In this document: in pieces, positions 32,431 to 43,819 of the stretch
Numbering within the stretch: the stretch's first letter is position 1
Layout: every line of letters starts with the position of its first letter
Position numbers and translations under genes: made by a program
Assembly: GCF_963583255.1 (NCBI RefSeq)
Contig: NC_084811.1
Span: 14,340,088-14,404,087, forward strand
Reading direction: 5' to 3'
Length of the DNA stretch: 64,000 bases
From: Pyrus communis
Lineage: Eukaryota; Streptophyta; Magnoliopsida; Rosales; Rosaceae
The notes under the pieces: model-generated
Told to the model about the DNA's origin: nothing
Databases searched by the model: none
Seen by the model: only the letters and a program-made list of their open reading frames with translations

Positions 32431-33102
32431 ATGGCGAACTCATCGAACCTTAGCTTAGATTTGAGTCTCAGCAGCGATCCGGTTGCGCCCCGTCAAGGTA
32501 ATGTATGGCGCCCTTCTTTTTTATCTTCTAACGGTCCTCTTTCAGGTGAAGACTCTGTGATGCAGGACGCCACAACAGCTACAATAGTAGCTAAAAACCT
32601 CCTCACTCCAAAAGATAGTAGGCTGCTGTCAGGACGGTCCGATGAGTTGGCCGTTCAAGAGTCCCTCGCACTTAGTGTTCAATGTGCGAGTTCTGTGTCC
32701 AACATGGGCCAACGCCTGCTTGCTCGGTCCCGCCAAGTGGAATCGTTGATGGCAGAGGTGGAAAGACTTAAGCAAGAGATCCAGCAACTTAAGTACGAGA
32801 ATAGAAGTTTGCATGTGCTTGCAAATAACTATTCGTCGGGGATGAAGAGGAAGCTTGATGAGCTGCAAGAATCTGAGGGTCGAATTCACAGTGACCGTCA
32901 AAGGCTTGCGTCTTATCTCCAGAGGCACCTTTTTCCTGGGTCATCCAGCACTTGGCCAAGTATTGAGGCCTGGAATACTCTAGCTCCGATGCCTCCCGCT
33001 CCGATGGCTTCCGCTCCGATGCCTCCCGCTTCTATGCCTCCCGCTTCTATGCCTTCCGCTTCTGCGCCTCGTAGTGGGGCTTCACGCAAACAACCTTTGT
33101 GA
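32431..33102 (+). CDS. EAR-motif / leucine-zipper protein in antisense of element B
   Basis: A 223-aa protein of unknown function, not a known retrotransposon protein. Residues 1-16 contain LSLDLSL, an LxLxLxL pattern as in plant EAR repressor motifs. Residues 20-70 are Ser/Thr-rich. Residues 70-165 look helical, with a leucine zipper at L106, L113, L120 and L127 inside a charged segment (SLMAEVERLKQEIQQLKYEN). The tail at about 184-223 has five-residue Met/Pro/Ala/Ser repeats from 15-bp DNA units and ends KQPL. The start has a good context (AAAATGGCG). The gene runs antisense to, and convergent with, B's gag remnant. No DNA-binding basic region precedes the zipper, so it is not a standard bZIP. 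Possibly a captured host gene. Confidence 0.65.
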   Translation: MANSSNLSLDLSLSSDPVAPRQGNVWRPSFLSSNGPLSGEDSVMQDATTATIVAKNLLTPKDSRLLSGRSDELAVQESLALSVQCASSVSNMGQRLLARSRQVESLMAEVERLKQEIQQLKYENRSLHVLANNYSSGMKRKLDELQESEGRIHSDRQRLASYLQRHLFPGSSSTWPSIEAWNTLAPMPPAPMASAPMPPASMPPASMPSASAPRSGASRKQPL

Positions 33103-33177
33103 AGCTCCACCTTTCTCCATGTTTAGTATCTTTCTTTCTTTTTTTTTTTTTTTTTTTTATTATTAACATAAATAAAA

Positions 33178-34263
33178 TCAAACGGCATGGAATTGGTCCT
33201 TGAATGGAAGGTGATACTTGAAGTGAACCGGCAATGGTTTGAATTCTAGTGTAGGTGCCTGATTCATAAAAAACAGCAAGTTAGTATAAAATGTAAAGGA
33301 ATTTGAAAAAAACTTACTTGTTTTGTCCGACAAGAACTCAATGACAAACACCACTCCTTTGAAAGTTTCAGGGATATTGGACTTGGCCAGATTGCAAGTG
33401 ATGGTTATGACTTGTCCAATGTCATCAAATTTAACTTCTTTGGATTTTGTGGTTTCAAGAACGTCCTCTTTGATGAATTCATGACATTCCCTACTTGTCA
33501 CCTTTGGAAGGGCTTCCAAGATGTCTTTTTCACCTTCTTCTTCCTTAGAAGTCATGAATCTGCAAGGAATAGGGATACTTGTTGGAACGGGGTTAAAAAT
33601 AATAAAATTTGGAACAACCATACCTGTATTAGATGGCATAGGAGCAATAGGTGCCTCCGGTAAAGGTGTTTCCACCCTTTCCGTGGGTTGGGTGTATTCC
33701 TCTTCCTTGTGATTTGATTTTGATGGTTGAGGGTCCGTTCCAACCTCATTGTCACTTCTCAACATGATAGCATTGGTGTTTTCAAATTCTCCCTTCTGAT
33801 TTGCAATGGTTGAACTAGGGAGTTCGCCTTGGTCTCGAAACTGTCCTACGAACTCCGCGATCTGCCCAATTTGCTTATCCAAGTGGTCCAACCTTTGTGG
33901 TGGCTGCATAGGCGTTGAATAGAACTCCTCATATGGCTGCCAATATCCTTCTTGTTGAGCCTCATTGTCTTGATTTTGTGAGCCCTGCACCAAACAAATT
34001 AATTCATTAAGCTTTTGATTATAATCTATTGACGAACTTGAGTTTGGTTGGGCATATTGAATATGAGGTTGTGGTGGCTGCCAATATCCTCCTTGTTGAG
34101 CATTTTGAGGTTCCCACCACATAGAGTTTGAATGATCACTCCAATCCGAATTGTAAGTATTGGAAAACACGTTATTCCTTGATTGAAGATTAGATATATC
34201 AACTCTTTGCATTTGGGACCTTTCCATGAGCTGTGACAAAAGAGAAGCGTTATCAAGTGCCAT
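33178..34263 (-). CDS. Capsid-less gag/protease remnant of element B
   Basis: A 361-codon frame from ATG at 34263 (MALDNASLLS) to the stop before HAV at 33178. It is the same architecture as in C but longer: it has an extra GYWQPYEEFYSTPMQPP repeat and keeps the TNAIMLRSDNEV linker (compare TANAITLRSGKEV in D) that C lacks. It contains the DDIGQVITITCNLAKSNIPE segment, the splice-like segment at 33259-33317, and the APTLEFKP end. It lacks capsid, zinc knuckle and protease active site. Convergent with the zipper ORF, about 75 bp apart across a poly(A)/poly(T) run. Confidence 0.6.
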   Translation of the reverse strand: MALDNASLLSQLMERSQMQRVDISNLQSRNNVFSNTYNSDWSDHSNSMWWEPQNAQQGGYWQPPQPHIQYAQPNSSSSIDYNQKLNELICLVQGSQNQDNEAQQEGYWQPYEEFYSTPMQPPQRLDHLDKQIGQIAEFVGQFRDQGELPSSTIANQKGEFENTNAIMLRSDNEVGTDPQPSKSNHKEEEYTQPTERVETPLPEAPIAPMPSNTGMVVPNFIIFNPVPTSIPIPCRFMTSKEEEGEKDILEALPKVTSRECHEFIKEDVLETTKSKEVKFDDIGQVITITCNLAKSNIPETFKGVVFVIEFLSDKTSKFFSNSFTFYTNLLFFMNQAPTLEFKPLPVHFKYHLPFKDQFHAV

Positions 34264-34352
34264 GTTGTTCTTAACAAATAAAACACAAATAAAAACTAAA
34301 TCTAAAAGACAATACAGAAACAAACAATCCAAGGGATTAGCAAATTTTCTAA

Positions 34353-34370
34353 TCCCCGGCAACGGCGCCA
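34353..34370 (-). other. PBS of element B (tRNA-Asp)
   Basis: The minus strand reads TGGCGCCGTTGCCGGGGA, five bases from the 5' LTR, complementary to the 3' end of tRNA-Asp including CCA. Confidence 0.85.
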
Positions 34371-34375
34371 AAATT

Positions 34376-36337
34376 TGATGCGAGATTTATACGCGCACAA
34401 ATTAAACCCTCTTTTTGTCGATTTGTAGTATAAGTATAAGTAGGGATCGTTCTGGACCGGGGATTAGGAGGGATTGCAAATCTCTTGGAAACTGACTCAA
34501 AAACGTAAAATAAAGTTTAAAACACTAAACTAGACTCAAAGAATGCAAAATTAAAGTTTAAAACACTAAGACAAACCAAAAAACAAAAAAATACTTTAAA
34601 ACATAAACTAAACAGATTCTAAGCACTAAAGAACAGGAAAGTAAAGGGGGGGTTTGATTTGACGAAATTAGCTAAATTGCACAAATTGTAATTAAAGGCA
34701 AAACGTAAATATAAATGTGATGAAAATATGGATGATGGAATAGCCAAGGGGTTCTTCTCCACACATGTTACACTTGCATACAAGATTGATTCTCAGTTGG
34801 TCTTTCGATAAATTATGAAACTCAACACTCCGGGTTAATTAGGTCCGCTTAAATTAACCGTCAAGTTTTCCTTAAGTTAATGAATTGGATGGGTTAGCGC
34901 AACGCAATTCACAACATTCTCCAAAAGTCCTTTACGTGAACAGCACAATAAAGATACAATCAAAGATCATTAAGCAACATGAAAACTATAAGTGTTGACG
35001 AGGCATTCGTTACTATGGAATACGCATAAAACTTATGCCAAGAATTCGTTTAACGCGATTGTTTATAAGCAACCTCCACTACTTGTGAATATAAGTTCAT
35101 AACGATTAGGTGAAATTCACTTATATTCTAGCGTCATATTCATGCATGAAAATTAAGCGCGCATTCTTAATAAACATACATAAATAAGTTATCAATCAAA
35201 CGGTTAAACAAATTGAATCAACAACTTATGAAATTCCAACGAAAGTTAATCAATTCATATTGCAAATATAAACATAGTTTCGAATCACCCCCTAGCTAAA
35301 GGGGGTTTTATTTCCTCATATCTTTGAAATCAAAGAAACGCCTAAACATTCCAACAACTCAAACTTGAATTGTATGAACGTTTAGGCACTCTTCTCTTCC
35401 ATTCCTCATACGCACAAAACAAAGAGAATTAAAATGAAACATTGAAATCAAAGAATCACCTAAACATTCCAACAACTCAAACTTGAATTGTATGAACGTT
35501 TAGGCCCTCTTCTCTTCCTCTTCGTTGTAGCACAAGGTCTAAGGTGAGGTTTGGGGGATTATGGAAATGGATGAGGAGTGGTGTAGAAGTGGAAGGGGAA
35601 TGGAAAAATGGTGTTTGGATTATAAGGGGAGAGATGGGAAGCTCACGGCTAGGGAAGGGAGAATGTGTTTGTAATGTGTTGTGTATGAAAATGAGATGTC
35701 CATGAATGAATGAATGCAAGGGTATTTATAGGAGTAATGGAGGGAACATATGGCTATGTCATTTGTAGGTGAAGTAGGTGGATGTTGTAGGTGAAGTAGG
35801 TGGATGTTGTAGGTGAAGTGGGTGGATGTTGTAGGTGAAGTAGGTGGATGTTATGTTAAGTGATAAGTGATAAGTGATATGATATGTGGTTATGATATGA
35901 TAAGTGGTTAAGTGGTGATGATAAGTGATAAGTGATTAAGTGATATGATATGTGGTGATGATAAGTGATAAGTGCATGTGGGTTAACTAATGAAGGAAAT
36001 GCATGTGCAATGACAATGTGTTAGAATGGATGTGTGTTATGCATGGCATGATTGGGATTAGGAAAGGTTTAAACGTCCTAAAACTAAAGAGAACAAGGTT
36101 CCAACACTTTGGCTCCAATTAGGTCTTCAATTTCGTCCAACACTTTGGCTTCAAGCATAAGCTATCCGTCCTTAGCCCAAAAGTGCTCCAAAAGTCTCCA
36201 AAATGCATCTTTTTGCTCCTTTAGCCCTTTGGACCTACAAACACACGAAAATAGCTTAAAGTACTAAAATAACTAAAGAAACATAACGTAAATGTACGAG
36301 AACAAGCTATTTAAGTCGCATGAATATGCTCCTATCA
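34376..36337 (-). repeat. 5' LTR of element B (1962 bp)
   Basis: Matches the interrupted 3' LTR over its full length. TATAAATA (minus) at 35723-35730; two hairpin copies. TSD ATCAT follows at 36338-36342. Confidence 0.9.
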
Positions 36338-36361
36338 ATCATCTCCTCGTTCGAACACATA

Positions 36362-36409
36362 GGTTGCCTCCCAAGAAGCGCTTGCTTTAACGTCTTCCAG
36401 CCGGACGAT
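36362..36409 (-). other. Conserved GGGAGGCAACCCA-type block, element E
   Basis: Same block as 5021-5069; here the minus strand has GGAGGCAACCT and CCGGCTGGAAGACG. It follows the end of E's protease extension. Confidence 0.6.
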
Positions 36410-36417
36410 ACCTCCTT

Positions 36418-37331
36418 TTAATCTTCACTAGGGCTCACGGCATGGAGGGGTATGTCCTCCACGGTATGCTCCTTGAAATTCTCGTAGTATGGCTCAATGA
36501 ATGGGAGGGGATAGTGATCCTCCTTGATTGTGGTGTTTGGGTTCCTAAAGCCCATGTAAATGCTCCCACCACCTTGAAATTGATTGGGTACCTGCACCAA
36601 AGAAGGTAACAACCTATTAGTTGAAATGGGAATTGGAATTGGGATTGGAGACTTACTAGGATGTTGTGGCAATGCCCCTAGGGCAGCCACCATCTCGCCA
36701 ATTTTATCACTAGGCACGGCCATATCAGGTGTTTTTAGGGTAGTGGCGTGCTCCTTGTGCTCCACTCCAATTCCTTCCTTGATGGTGGTTCTAGATGCAT
36801 CCTTCTTGATTGGTGTTGAACGTTCCTGCCCTAAATTTTTAATTATACCAATGGCAAAACAAGAATGAACATCATTAGTATTCTTAATGGATTCAGAAAC
36901 TTTAAAGTTAATCATATCACCACCAAACTCCATAGTTAAGGCTCATTTGGCCACGTCAATCTTGGTGTGGGCTGTTTTCATGAAAGGTCGTCCAAGTAAG
37001 AGTGGCGATGGTGGAGAGTGGGTTGAATCCTCCATGTCAAGCACATAGAAATCTGCAGGAAAAATCAAGTGGTCTACTTGCACCAAAACATCTTCCAAAA
37101 CTCCTCTCGGGTATGCATTAGATCGATCGGCTAATTGAATAATAACACCATCATTTTTAAGCTCTCCTAGATTCATAGATGCATAAACAGAGTATGGCAT
37201 GACATTAATTGATGCACCTAAATCTAGCATAGCATGTTCGAACCTTGTATTACCAATTACACAAGGGATAGTGAAACTACCTGGATCTTTGCATTTAGGT
37301 GGTAGCTTTCTTTGCAACATTGCAGAGACAT
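36418..37331 (-). pseudogene. Protease region of element E (nonsense-broken, 5' truncated)
   Basis: Minus-strand reading: starts inside the protease at LTR L (about 37331), passes KLPPKCKDPGSFTIPC, DLGASINVMPYSVY (active site), and LLLGRPFM, and reaches HTKIDVAK. There a TGA (36942-36944) replaces the GGA of D. The frame then reopens (EFGGDMINFKV...) and runs without LTR interruption through KIGEMVAALGALPQHPSKSP to HAVSPSED. It gives the undisrupted arrangement that shows where LTR M split element D. Confidence 0.75.
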
Positions 37332-40300
37332 ATTCATGCGACTTAAATGGCTTGTTCTCGTGCATTTACGTTATGTTTCTTTAGTTATTTTAGTCCTTTA
37401 TGCTTCTTTTGTGTGTTTTCAAGTTCTAAGGGCAAAGTATGCAAAAGGAAGCCTTTTGGAGCCTTTTGGAGCAAATTAGAGATTGGAATGGATTTCATAT
37501 GCTTGGAGCCAAGAGGATGGACGAAATTGAAGACTTGAAGTAGGAAAGTTAAATCCTAAAAGACCTCATGTCTAGTTATCATTGAAGACTCCTACGCATT
37601 TTAGAACACAAAAACAACATTCCTTGCAACCTTAGGACAATGTCGTGTGTTTCCTTGTGTCTCCCTTCCTTGCCATGCAAGGAAGGGCTTTGTTTCCTAT
37701 TTTAAACACTTAAACACTTCCACATATCATTCACCACATTTCATTCACCACTTATCATTCACCACATATCATTCACCACTTATCATATCATACACTTATC
37801 ATATCATTCACTTATCATACCATACACTTAATTAATTAACCCACATGCACCCTTTATTCACTTCATCATTGCAGCCACCCACATCCATTTAATTCACATG
37901 CTTTCATATGCATTTTCAGCCATGCACATTCATCTTGCATTTGCAGAAAATCCACTTCCTTTGCACATGCATTCATCATCATCACTCTAGTTTTAATTCA
38001 CATGCAAAACCACCAACACATGCACCCATCACCAAAACACTTACCTTTGTCGTGACTCTTCACTCCCATTTCCAGCTTTTGCTTTGCATTTCCCTTTCAT
38101 TTCAGCCACATGTATTCATCATTGCAGCCACCATTCATTCCACCCATTAATCACATGCATTCCCCTTTGAAATTCCAGCTTTCCACCTCACAACCACCAG
38201 AAAACATCAAAGCCGTGCATTATCCCTTTCATTTCTATCAAAACACATGCACTCCCACCCTTTAATCACATGCATAAATCAGCCACATGCATCTCCCATC
38301 ACCATTTCAGATTTCCACCCACCTCCTAGCTGTCATGTTCCCTCTTATTTACCTATAAATAAGCATGCATTTCAGCCACAATTCATTCACATTCTCATTC
38401 ATACACATTTCAGTCACAAACACTCTTCCATTTCAGAATGTAGACCATCAAACTCCCTTGTGCCGTGCTCTCCCTTACAATCCAAACACCATCCTTCCAT
38501 TTTCACCACTCCCCAAACCATTCACACCATCAAACTATCCTTAGACCTTGTGCTACAACGAAGAGAAAGATAAGAGGGCCTAAACGTTCATACAATTCAA
38601 GTTTGAGTTGTTGGAATGTTTAGGTGTTTCTTTGATTTCAATGTTTAAATTCAATTCTCTTTGTTTTGTACGTATGAGGAATGGAAGAGAAGAGTGCCTA
38701 AACGTTCATATAATTCAAGTTTGAGTTGTTGGAATGTTTAGGTGATTCTTTGATTTCAAAGTTATGAGGAAATTCGAAATATATGTTTATGCTTGCATTT
38801 TGATTTGAGTACTTCTAATTGCGTTTCATAAGTTGTGGATTCAATTTGTTTAACCGTTTGATTGATAACTTATTTATGTATGTTTATTGAGAGTGCACAC
38901 TTAATTTTCATGCATGAATATGACGCTAGAATATAAGTGAGTTTCACCTAATAGTTACGAACTTATATTCACAAGTAGTGGAGGTTGCTTATAAACAATC
39001 GTGTTAAACGAATTCTTGGCATAAGTTTCATGCGTATTCCATAGTAACGAATGCCTCGTCAACACTTATAGTTTTCATAATGCTTAATGATCTTTGATTG
39101 TATCTTTATTGTGCTTTTCACGTAAAGGACTTTTGGAGAATGTGGTGAATTGCGTTGCGCTAACCCATCCAATTCATTAACTTAAGGAGAACTTGACGGT
39201 TAATTTAAGCGGACCTAATTAACTTGGAGCGTTGAGAATTAATGGTTTATTGAAACGCAATTGGAAATCTTTTTATTATGCAAGTATAACATATGTGGAG
39301 ATGAACCCCGTAGCTAACTTTCCATCCATTCAATTCCATCAATTTGTTCTTTCTTTTCTTGTTTCTGTTTTCATGTTTAATTTAACTTTTTATTCAATTA
39401 TGTTAAACATGTGGAACTAATTTCTTTTTAGTTAGAGGCGAATTTGAAGCCATGGACATATGTTGGTTATGATTTGATTTACTCCAGTTATGAATTCATG
39501 AACTTTAGATGTGGTTTACTTTTCTGTTTTGATTAAGAACTCGTTTATTTATGTGGGTTGAGGGTCGACACTTAATTTGCATGCCTAAACTTGATGCTAG
39601 GATATAAGGGAATTTCACCTAATCGTTATGAACTTATATTCATGAGTAGTAAAAATCGCTAGTCACGATTGTGTTTAGTAAACCCTAGGCTGGATTAACA
39701 TGCGTATTCCATAGTTATGAATGCCTAGTCGATGTTTATGATTTCCATTGAACTTAATGATCTTTGTTGAATGTCTCTATCATGCGTATTCCATGGTTAG
39801 GGACTTTGATTAGGAATAATTTGGTTGTAATGCGTATTCCATTCAATCCAATGAATCTAGGGAAATCTGAAAGCTAGTTTAAGCGGACCTAATTAACTTG
39901 GAGCATTGTCATTCATCGTTTGTCGAAGTCATAACTGGGAAATCAAATTATATGCATATGTTCATGTGTGGATAAGGAACCCTCTAACTAGTTTCTCATC
40001 TTTCTATTTCATCATTTTCGTTTTTAGAATCTGTTTTGTTTCCAAGTTTTTGTTTTGTTTTCAAATTCGTCAAAACCAATCCCCCATTGCTTTTAAAGTG
40101 TTAGATTAGTTAGAAATACATTTAGTTTGTGTTTATAAGTGTTTTGATTCAATTTGTTTCCCAAATTCGTCCAAAGTACTCAAGGTGCTCAAAACTGCCC
40201 ATAAAGTGTTTTTAAGGCAGTTTCGAGTGCTTTGGGTACTGTTTGAGTCTTTTGGTTTGTTTTAGTGTTTTAAAGTTTAGTTTTGCAATATTTGAGTCTA

Positions 40301-40459
40301 GTATAGTATTTTATTTTGTGTTTTTACGTTTTTTTTGAGTCAAATCCAAGTGATTAACAATCCCTCCTAATCTCCGGTCCAGAACAATCCCTACTTATAT
40401 ACTTATACTACAATTGTCAAAAAGTGGGTTTAATTTGTGTGCGTATAAATCACGCATCA
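37329..40459 (+). repeat. Chimeric LTR L (about 3.1 kb), 5' end lost
   Basis: Starts within the LTR at CATATTCATGCG (TGATAGGAG missing) and ends AATCACGCATCA at 40459. It is about 1 kb longer than its relatives because a second U5-like block from another subfamily (about 39411-40459) follows the first (about 38756-39410). Two hairpin copies lie near 38578-38623 and 38696-38741. The left end is fused to E's protease; the right end abuts integrase fragment K (CCAAT). Confidence 0.75.
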
Positions 40460-41478
40460 CCAATGGGTGTTTTGTAAGCCGTTCGATACGCCCACAATGC
40501 ATCCTCCAAACGCAAGCTCCAATATTTTCTATTTGGCCCAACAGTCTTTTCCAAGATTTGCTTTATTTCTTGATTTGAAACTTCGGCTTGGCCACTGGTT
40601 TGGGGGTGATAAGGTGTGGAAACCTTATGCATCACGTTGTACTTCTTGAGCAACGCCTCAATGGTGCGGTTGCAAAAATGAGACCCACCATCGCTTATGA
40701 GCACTCTAGGCATCCCAAATCTAGAGAAAATGTCAGATTTGACAAAATCTGCAACAACTCTAGAATCGTTAGTCCGGGTGGCTTTAGCCTCCACCCACTT
40801 TGACACATAATCGACCGCAAGTAAAATGTAAGTAAAACCAAAAGAGTTAGGGAAAGGACCCATAAAATCAATACCCCAAACATCAAAGATTTCAACAACA
40901 AGGATTGGGGTTTGCGGCATTTGGTCTCTTTGGCCTAAACTTCCTGTTCTTTGACATTGATCACATGTTAAGCAAGAAGCCCGAGCATCTCTAAACAATG
41001 TAGGCCAACAAAAACCACTTTCAAGAACCTTAAACGCTGTGCGTTGTGTGCCAAAGTGTCCACCACATGCATATGTATGGCAAAAACTCAAAATGGAATT
41101 AAACTCAGATTCATGAACACAACGACGCACAATCTGATCCGGGCAGATTTTCCACAAATAAGGGTCGTCCCAAACATAAAAACATGCATCCTTTTTTAGT
41201 TTATCACGTTGGGCCTTGCTTAAGGTGTTAGGAACTTGCTTAGACACCAAAAATTTGACCAAGTCGGCATACCAAGGGGTACTTACCTCAACGGACAGAA
41301 GTTGTTCATCCGGAAACGTTTCTGAAATGGGAAGGGCCTCTTCTTCACGCACCATTCGACTTAGGTGGTCAGCCACCACGTTTTCACATCCCTTCTTGTC
41401 CCTAATTTCAATGTCAAATTCTTGAAGTAGGAGCATCCAACGAATGAGCCTTGGTTTGGCCTCCTTTTTGGTGAGAAG
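40460..41478 (-). pseudogene. pol: pol fragment K: RNase H end and integrase
   Basis: A minus-strand frame continuous with 47974-48420 once LTR G is removed. In order: the end of RNase H ([27 protein letters not shown]), an integrase HHCC zinc finger (HTYACGGH ... CDQC), and the integrase core with catalytic D211, D270 and E306 (numbering from the ATG at 41499). D270 to E306 gives the D,D35E spacing. It ends at [11 protein letters not shown], where LTR L begins, so the integrase C-terminal domain is missing. This is the only RT-integrase coding DNA in the window. Confidence 0.85.
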
Positions 41479-43819
41479 TGATGCGAAATAAATACGCACA
41501 CAAATTAAAACCCTCTTGTGACAATTGTAGTATAAGTATAAGTAGGGATCGTTCTTAACCGGGGATTGGGAGGGATTGCAAAATCACTTGGAAACTGACT
41601 CAAAAACGTAAAACACTAAACTAGACTCAAAGAATGCAAAACTAAACAATAAAAACACTAAAACAAATCAAAACAACACCAAAACACTCAAAACTGCCTT
41701 AAAAACACTTTCTGGGCAGTTTTGAGCACTTTGGTGAATTTGGACGAATTTGGGTAATAACTTGAATCAAAACCCTTAAAAACACAAACTAAGACACTTT
41801 CTAACTAAATTGGACACTAAAGTAAAGGGGGATTGAGGTTTTGACTAAATTAAACTAAATGCACAGATTCTAATTTAAAACAGATAGTAAAGATGAATGT
41901 GATGAAAATATGGATGGAATGCTAGCTAGAAGGTTCTTCTCCACACATGTCACACTTGCATACAAGATGATTTTCAGTTGGTCTTTCAATGAATTATGAA
42001 ACTCAACACCCCGGGTTAATTAGGTCCGCTTAAATTAACCGTCAAGTTCTCCTTAAGTTAATGAATTGGATGGGTTAGCGCATACGCAATTCAAAACATT
42101 CTCCAAAAGTCCTTTACGTGAAAAGCACAATAAAGATACAATCAAAGATCATTAAGCATCATGAAAACTATAAGTGTTGACGAGGCTTTCGTTACTATGA
42201 TGAGCATGAAACTAGTGCCAAGAATTCATTTAACGCGATTGTTTATAAGCAACCTCCACTACTTGTGAATATAAGTTCATAACTATTAGGTGAAATTCAC
42301 TTATATTCTAGCGTCATATTCATGCATGAAAATTAAGCGTGCACTCTCAATAAACATACACAAATAAGTTATCAATCAAGCAGTTAAACAAATTGAATCC
42401 ACAATACATGAAATTCCAACCAAAGGTAATCAATTCATATTGCAAGCATAAACATGGTTTCGAATCACCCCCTAGCTAATTAGGGATTTAGCCTCTCATG
42501 TTCACAGAAAGAGAAATAAAATTGAATTTAAAAATAAAGAACAAAGGATTGATTACACCTAGAACGCCCAATGAATCCACTTGAATTTCTGCGCGTTTTA
42601 AAGTCCTCTTTCTTTGTTCTCCTTGCTGCGGCAGAGAGGGTTTTTGGATGATTTGGGATTAGTTTCTGGGTTATAGATGGGTTTAGGGTGGTTTGGTGGT
42701 GCGGCAAGGGGTGTGGAAGATGGCTGGAATGGCAGAGATGGCTGCGGCAAGGTGGTAGGAAGGGCTGGAATGGATGGTGGATGCACGGATTGAATGGAGA
42801 ATGGAGAGAATAATAATATGGTGGCTGCGGCTTATGGGAGAGAGTGAGTGAATGGCTACGGCTTAGGTTTAAATGTGAATGTGGCTGATGAGAAAATAAG
42901 GTGAATGGTATGCACGGTTTTTTTTTTGGAGAGAATGGGAGTGATTCTTGCGGCTGCTAGGTTTTGTGTGTGAAGGCCGAATAGAATGAATGGGAGAATA
43001 GAGAAAATAAGGTTGATGAGTGACAGCTTAAGCTTAGGGTTTATGAGTGAATGGCTGAGATGGTTTGATGAATGAATGGATGGCATGAATTAGGTTGGCT
43101 AGGGTGAAATAAAGGGTGAAAATCTGAGATGGAATGAATAATAGAGCTAGGGTGCGGCTGGAAGTTAGTTTATATAGGGTTATAGAAAATAAAACCCTAG
43201 CTTATTAAATCAAAGGCTCACAAAATTAGGGAATTAAAATCAGAAATTTAAAGGTGCGGCTAGGATTGAATTTGGGAGAGAAATAGGTTTAATTCAGAAA
43301 TAAAAGGGCAAGGTGCGGCTAGGGTTTAGAAGCATGTGTTTAAATGCTAACCTAGGACAAAATTGCCCTCCCTTGCACGGCAAAGGTGTTTAAGGGGCCT
43401 AAGGCCTTCGTTTTGTGTCCTAAAGTGCCTACAAGGTTGATAGGAGCATATTTAGGCGACTTACTTAGCTTGTTTTCGTGCATTCATATTGTTAATTCAT
43501 AGTTGTTTTAGTAGTTTAAGCCATTTTCGTGTGTTTTTAGGTTCATATGGCTAAGGAAGCAAAAAGATGCATTTTGGAGCATTTTGTTAAGTTACATTCT
43601 GCCATGTTTAGTATGTTTAGTTACTTTTTGTGTGTTTACTTATGTTTTGTGTGAATCTATGCTTAAAACATTGAGGACAATGTTTGATTTAAGTGTTGGG
43701 GGGGGGGGGGGGGGGTAACTAAGTATATTTAATGCAAATTCGTGGGATTTTATCACCCATTACTTCAAATGTTGTTCCTTGCTGTTTTAAGGTGTTTTTA
43801 AGTTGTTTTAGAGTGTTTT

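Larger units (their letters stand above)
19078..36337 (-). mobile_element. Complete retrotransposon B (minus) with C nested inside
   Basis: The 3' LTR (19078-19531 plus 27951-29458 = 1962 bp), internal region (29459-34375) and 5' LTR (34376-36337, 1962 bp) are flanked by a perfect ATCAT TSD (19073-19077 and 36338-36342). Removing C gives about 8.8 kb. PBS for tRNA-Asp is at 34353-34370. It encodes a capsid-less gag remnant (33178-34263, minus) and, on the opposite strand, the leucine-zipper ORF (32431-33102). No protease core, RT or integrase: a non-autonomous element. I noticed only four differences, all transitions, between its LTRs. Confidence 0.9.
14841..37331 (-). mobile_element. Element E remnant (minus), heavily interrupted
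   Basis: E internal sequence is present at 14841-15011, 17364-19077 and 36338-37331. It is interrupted by solo LTR N (15012-17363) and by element B with nested C (19078-36337). It contains three polypurine-like motifs (14842-14855, 18098-18110, 18955-18968), a T-rich tract (about 17960-18060), the conserved GGGAGGCAACCCA block (36362-36409) and the 3' half of the protease region. Everything upstream of the protease (gag, PBS, 5' LTR) was lost where E is fused to LTR L. Confidence 0.75.

Noticed and set aside
42600..43330. Host gene in the TGCGGC-rich part of LTR G (and similar parts of H and I)
   Set aside because: The same G-rich, AT-interspersed sequence recurs in several type-3 LTRs with no conserved reading frame; it is U3 sequence.
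43698..43715. 18-base G run as a G-quadruplex regulatory element
   Set aside because: It is an expanded version of the purine motif found with 7-13 G elsewhere; the length may be sequencing or replication slippage.
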